A DNA stretch of 64,000 bases from Parasponia andersonii (taxonomy: Eukaryota; Streptophyta; Magnoliopsida; Rosales; Cannabaceae), in assembly GCA_002914805.1 (NCBI GenBank), contig JXTB01000379.1:335004-399003 (forward strand). The letters run 5' to 3'. Position 1 is the first letter of the stretch, and each line of letters starts with the position of its first letter. Shown one piece after another: positions 59,857 to 64,000 of this stretch. A program made the position numbers and the translations under genes. Below the pieces are notes generated by a model, which saw only the letters and a list, made by a program, of their open reading frames with translations, did not search any database and had not been told where the DNA came from.

Positions 59857-62325
59857 ATGGACATCGACAAGAGTTGGATGAGCATAAGAAATCGATTGTC
59901 AGCTCAGTTTAGAACTGGTGCTAAGGCTTTTGGTGAGAGATCAAAAGCATTTGTCAATGACCAAGGTAAAGTGAGATGTCTGTGTAGAAGATGTTTGAAT
60001 GGAAAATTCCAAGACCCAGATACAGTGGAACAAAATATAGTTAAGAAGGACATCGAACAATCCTATACTATATGGTCATATCACGGAGAATCATTTCCAG
60101 CAGTAACTGCAGAAAGCAAAGATGAAGGGGATGAGATGCATGATCTTATGGCTGATATTGCTGGAGTAAGTGGACCAAGTTATGAAGTTAATCCAAACTT
60201 AGATGACATTCTGACAGATGGCAATCAAGACTCAGACAAGTTTAGCAAGTTATTTGAGGAGATGGAGAAAGATTTGTATCCTAGGTGCATAAAGTTCTCA
60301 TCACTTAACTTTTTAGTTAAGTTGATGCATTTGAAAATCCTCAACAAGTGGAGCAATAAATCATTTGATATGTTACTGAAATTGTTGCTTGAAACATTTC
60401 CAGATGAGACTAATTTACCTAGATCGCACTATGAGGATAAGGTAAAGTTACGTGATATCGGTCTTGGATGTGAATCAATTTATGTATACAAGTACGATTG
60501 TGCTATATTTTGGAAGGAGAACTCAGAGTTAAACAGTTGTCCGATATACGGTGAAAGCCATTGGGAAGTAGAGAAAAAAGTACCGAAGAAAGTGATGAGG
60601 TATTTTCCTATTACACCCCAATTAAAGCGATTGTATAGTTCTCGGCATATTGCAAAGGACATGAGATGGCATGATTCAGGAAGGCCAAAAGAAGATGGTG
60701 TTTTAAGATACCCTGCAGATGGTCTTGCCTGGAAGAAGTTTGATCGAAAATATCATTCATTTGCAGCTGATCCACGAAATGTCCGATTAAGATTTGCAAC
60801 GGATGGTTTTAACCCATTTGGGAATATGAGTATGAGCACTGCTTATAGCATGTGAACAGTTATACTTGTTCTGTATAACCCCCATCATGGAAGTGCATGA
60901 AAGAGGACTCAATGATACTGTCTCTCCTCATCCTTGGTCCTATTGCCCCTGGGAAGGACATGGACATCTTCTTGAAGCCTTTAGTTGATGAGTTGAAGGA
61001 ATTGTGGTTGAATGGTGTTGAAAAGAGGGATACAGTCTGTGGTAACATATTTTGTATATGGGCTGCAGTGATGTGGTCCATCAATGATTATCCAGCATAT
61101 GCTTTAATGTCAGGTTATAGTACAAAAGGGTATAAAGTAGCGTATATTGGGCACAAACACTTTCTTCCAATGGATGATAAAATGAGGAGTAGACAATATG
61201 ATGATCAATATGACTTAAGGCCACTGTCTAACAAGTACTCCGGAGATGATATTTTGAGTTAGTTAGAGCACTTACAGATCAAGTTGCTTGGGAAACACAA
61301 AGATTATGGCAGAGTGGAGAGAAAATGTACTACAGTCGAGCTAAGTTGGTCGAAGAAAAGTATTTTTTTCGAGCTTGACTATTGGCGGCACTTGTTACTA
61401 AGACATAATTTAGATGTCAGGCACATTGAGAAAAATGTGTGTGACAGTACCTTGGGAACTCTCTTGAGCATTGAGGAGAAATCAAAAGACACAGATAAAG
61501 CTAGATTTGATCTTATAGATATGAATATTCGCAAGGAGTTACATTTATACAAAGTGGGAAACAAGTGGAAGAAGCCACATGCTTCTTACACTTTAAGTCC
61601 TGGGGAGCGAAAGAAGTTCTATCAATTTATCAAATGAGTCCAATTTCTTGATGGGTTTGCTTCCAACTTAGCAAAAAATGTGAGTGAAATAGAAGACAAG
61701 ATATCTGGTTTAAAATCACATGAGTGTCATGTCTTATTCCAATGTCTTCTACCTTCTGGGATTAGACCGTATTTGAAAAAAGAAATCCGAGAGACTATCA
61801 TTGAGTTGTGTTTTTTTTCCAAAAGCTTTGTGCATGCACATTGAATGTGGCCGATCTAGAAAAGCTATAAAAGGATGTTGTAACAATATTAGCTAAGTTG
61901 AAAAGAATATTTTAACCCATCTTCTTTGATATAATGATTCACTTGATTCTCCATTTACCAGAAGAGGCAATACAGGATGGACCCATTCATTTTCGATGGA
62001 TGTACTCAATTGAGCGGGCTATGGGAGTTCATAAACAGTATGTTCGAAATTGGGCATGTCCAGAAGGGTCTATTGCTGAAGCGTATGCCATTACAAAGGT
62101 GCTTACATTTTGCTCTATGTATTTGCGGGGTGTCGAAACTCGATTCAATCGACCCGAACATAATGAAATTGCTGTTGATGCTCGGCCAAACCATATATTA
62201 TCAGTCTTTAAGTCTGTTGGTCACCCATTGGGCAAAAAGGATATTATTATTCTTAATCCTTTTGATCGGCTTAAAGTTGAGTGGTACGTAATAAACAACT
62301 GCCCGGAAGTACAAAAATATCTTAA
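59857..62325 (+). pseudogene. CACTA TNP2 transposase (Transpos_assoc + Transposase_21 + DUF4218)
   Basis: The start at 59857 gives MDIDKSWMSIRNRLSAQF, the usual start of the transposase-associated domain, with CRRC near residue 45 and YTIWSYHGESF. The TNP2 core then has LKLLLETFPDE and CAIFWKENSELNSCPIYGES, then YSSRHIAKDMR and ATDGFNPFGN. A TGA at 60853 replaces the Trp codon seen in the left copy, and a small gap shifts the frame near 60880. Reading continues at 60897-61262, but 17 residues including the CPTC pair are missing between STKGYK and VAYI. DUF4218 sequence follows (61284-61637 and 61934-62325, with ERAMGVHKQYVRNWACPEGS). Dead, but the N terminus lost from the left copy is kept. 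Confidence 0.9.
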
Positions 62326-62574
62326 GTAAGTATTTTATACCCTTCTATGCTTTTTGTTCAATGTTATTAGTACTTCCCTAATGAATGACACTACATATAT
62401 GTAGTAAGCATATGAGAGAGTTAGAGGCTAAATGAGGTGCAAACCTAGAACGACAATAAGAAGTTGAGTTTTCTGCATGGTTTAAATCCTAAGTAAGCTT
62501 CTCTTATATAATTTCCTAAATTTTGCTAATCTTTGCACCAAATTATGTGTTATATAATGATTTTTTTTATATTA

Positions 62575-63355
62575 GATAAATCAATTACGAACATCAAGTT
62601 CAGATGAGCTCAACAATGAATTGTATGCATTGGCTAGTAGATCTCCTGGTTATGTGGTGAATGGGGTAAAGTTTCTAGTTGATAAGCGTGATAGTAAACG
62701 CTACACCCAGAATTATGTCCATGTTCCTGGTTCTGATAGGAACTACTTCTATAGTATACTAGAATAAGTTCTAGAGTTATCATATATAAAAGGGTGCAAC
62801 GTAGTATTGTTTAGATGCAGGTGGTTCGAGACTGATCCAAGAAAAACATTGATTCAGCTAGACAAACAATTCACAAGTATATACACAAGTGCTTACTGGT
62901 ATAAAGATGACCCATTTATACTTGCATCACAAGCAGAGCTGATTTATTACACCAATAATAATAAGAATGGGCCATTGTGAAAACTTGTTAACAAGTATAC
63001 GCCTCGAAACATATGGGACTTTCCAGATGCGGTAGATGTTTCTAATATTGCATCAATAAGCACCGATGTTCCCATTTTGCAAGAAATGACTTATTTGTCA
63101 TTCCAATTGTGGGTTAAGCTTCCAGAAATGGAAAATGTTCGATTTCATCAGGAAGACGTTGAATCAGATGAAGTTGACAATATTGATGACCTTATCTATC
63201 AAGCTCGTGTTGTGACCCCTAATGACTTCTTAGTTGATGATGATGAGTTCGAAGACGATACTTTAGAGGAATATAATGATGAAGAAATTGAACTTGATGA
63301 CGATAGTGATACAAGTTCTGAAGAAGAAAATAGAATATCTGATAATATAACATAA
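62575..63355 (+). pseudogene. CACTA transposase C-terminal exon, DUF4216 and acidic tail
   Basis: Starts after a TTAG acceptor. It has NGVKFLVDKRDSKRYTQN, CRWFETDPRK and LDKQFTSIYTSAYW, then an acidic tail (EYNDEEIELDDDSDTSSEEE). Two stops are seen (about 62765 and 62978). The Trp lost in the left copy at 1723 is intact here. The tail frame is open from 63077 to 63355. Confidence 0.82.
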
Positions 63356-63458
63356 TTTTATATTCTAGTGTGTGTAGAGTTTTGAAAATTTTTTGTTTAT
63401 TATTTTTTATGTTACTATATAATGTTTCTAAACTATGTTAATATTTTTTTTTTGTAGT

Positions 63459-64000
63459 ATGTCTAGCCATGGGAGTACTCCCCTAGCAACTAGTGCTGCC
63501 TCTAGTTCCAACTCTGGAGATGAGAGACATGATCCCAAGGGAAAGAGGGCTAGGAAAGAGACGAGAGATTGTTCAGTCGAAAAAGAACTTAGGAGGCTTA
63601 AGACTGACTGATTGAAGGTCGAGTTTTGTGAGAAGACAGGGAAACTTATCTTGGATTATGACAAGATATTCTTGAATATTCTTACTAAAATGGTTAGAGA
63701 CACCATCACAGCTTCCACTCCGACGTAGAAGAATGTGAAGAAAGAAGACATTGAGCTCATCTTGAACCGGATAGAGGTGAGTGAGTTTCCTAAAATATTT
63801 ATTTTAAGCTATTTTAATAAAAGCCTTTATTAATAATTGTCTATTTTAATTTCGCATGTGAAGTTTGATTATCCTCAGTCCGATGCACTCTTCATGGACT
63901 CTATTGAGCAGTCCATGATGGCATATTTACGGGATTAGCACAACATGATGCGGAATCATTTTATGAAAATGGGGGTAAGAGGAATATGGCTTTTATTAAG
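63459..64000 (+). pseudogene. CACTA PttA-like protein (Transposase_24), partial
   Basis: Starts MSSHGSTPLATSAAS after a TTTGTAG acceptor and continues with EKTGKLILDYDKIFLNIL. A TGA (63609) and a TAG (63727) interrupt the first exon. A second exon begins near 63860 with VKFDYPQSDALFMDS. The window ends inside it, at the position matching base 630 of the left copy. Confidence 0.8.

Larger units (their letters stand above)
54852..64000 (+). mobile_element. CACTA (En/Spm) element carrying host exons, right end outside the window
   Basis: The left terminus reads CATTACAAAAAAATCAAC, one transition from a CACTACAAAAA-type terminus, and interrupts a tandem repeat whose other copies show the unbroken sequence. 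The next 400 bases are rich in CGTCGG-type words in both orientations (for example GACGGACTAAG, TTCGTCGG, CCGACG), as in CACTA subterminal regions. Host-gene exons follow (55526-56866), then palindromic and hairpin segments (58.7-59.0 kb) and a TNP2/DUF4216/PttA transposase region (59857 to the window edge) in the expected orientation. That all of this is one element is inference, because the right terminus is not in view. Confidence 0.6.

Noticed and set aside
1..64000. CRISPR array or bacterial operon signals
   Set aside because: No regularly spaced identical repeats with unique spacers; the window is plainly plant nuclear DNA.

Overview
This is nuclear DNA of a flowering plant, almost certainly a eudicot. 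It is AT-rich, has long intergenic stretches, plant-type transposable elements of several classes, a RALF peptide hormone gene and a HECATE-type bHLH gene. I cannot name the species. Only three host genes look intact: a RALF34-like peptide precursor (5743-6171, minus), tRNA-Arg(UCU) (7244-7316, minus) and a single-exon HECATE-like bHLH regulator (24111-24938, plus). Fragments of host genes occur as well: part of a RING-H2 gene near 48 kb, and single exons of a xi-class GST/glutathionyl-hydroquinone reductase gene and of a cyclin-T gene at 55.5-56.9 kb.

The rest is mostly mobile DNA. Both window edges carry decayed CACTA (En/Spm) transposase regions in opposite orientation: 1-4080 reads leftward and runs off the window, and 59857-64000 reads rightward and runs off. 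The right copy appears to lie inside a larger CACTA element that begins at a terminal motif at 54852, and the host exons lie between that terminus and the transposase. An old Ty1/copia element occupies 11258-20756; both LTRs, the primer binding site and a gag-pol full of stop codons are visible. Between 26.7 and 47.9 kb lie three members of one LTR family, each with a perfect 5-bp target duplication that I could read: a solo LTR (26760-30204), a two-LTR element without coding capacity (32675-39465, minus) and another solo LTR (45584-47879, minus). Smaller pieces are a LINE 3' end (9.8-10.7 kb), a 1.37-kb non-autonomous CACTA (41197-42561), several foldback/MITE-like hairpins, a degenerate second copia-type LTR (about 50.4-52.1 kb) and a 1.1-1.25 kb tandem repeat (52.2-54.85 kb).

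The sequence has four single-base N positions (12470, 17265, 30871, 40186). Two sit exactly between near-identical direct duplications and one replaces about 206 bp that the sister LTR retains. They look like contig joins, so the duplications around them are probably assembly artefacts.

The three intact genes are not obviously linked in function. RALF34-type peptides are secreted growth and lateral-root signals, HECATE proteins act in gynoecium and meristem development, and the tRNA gene is housekeeping. The most notable feature is the exon-carrying CACTA element at the right end.
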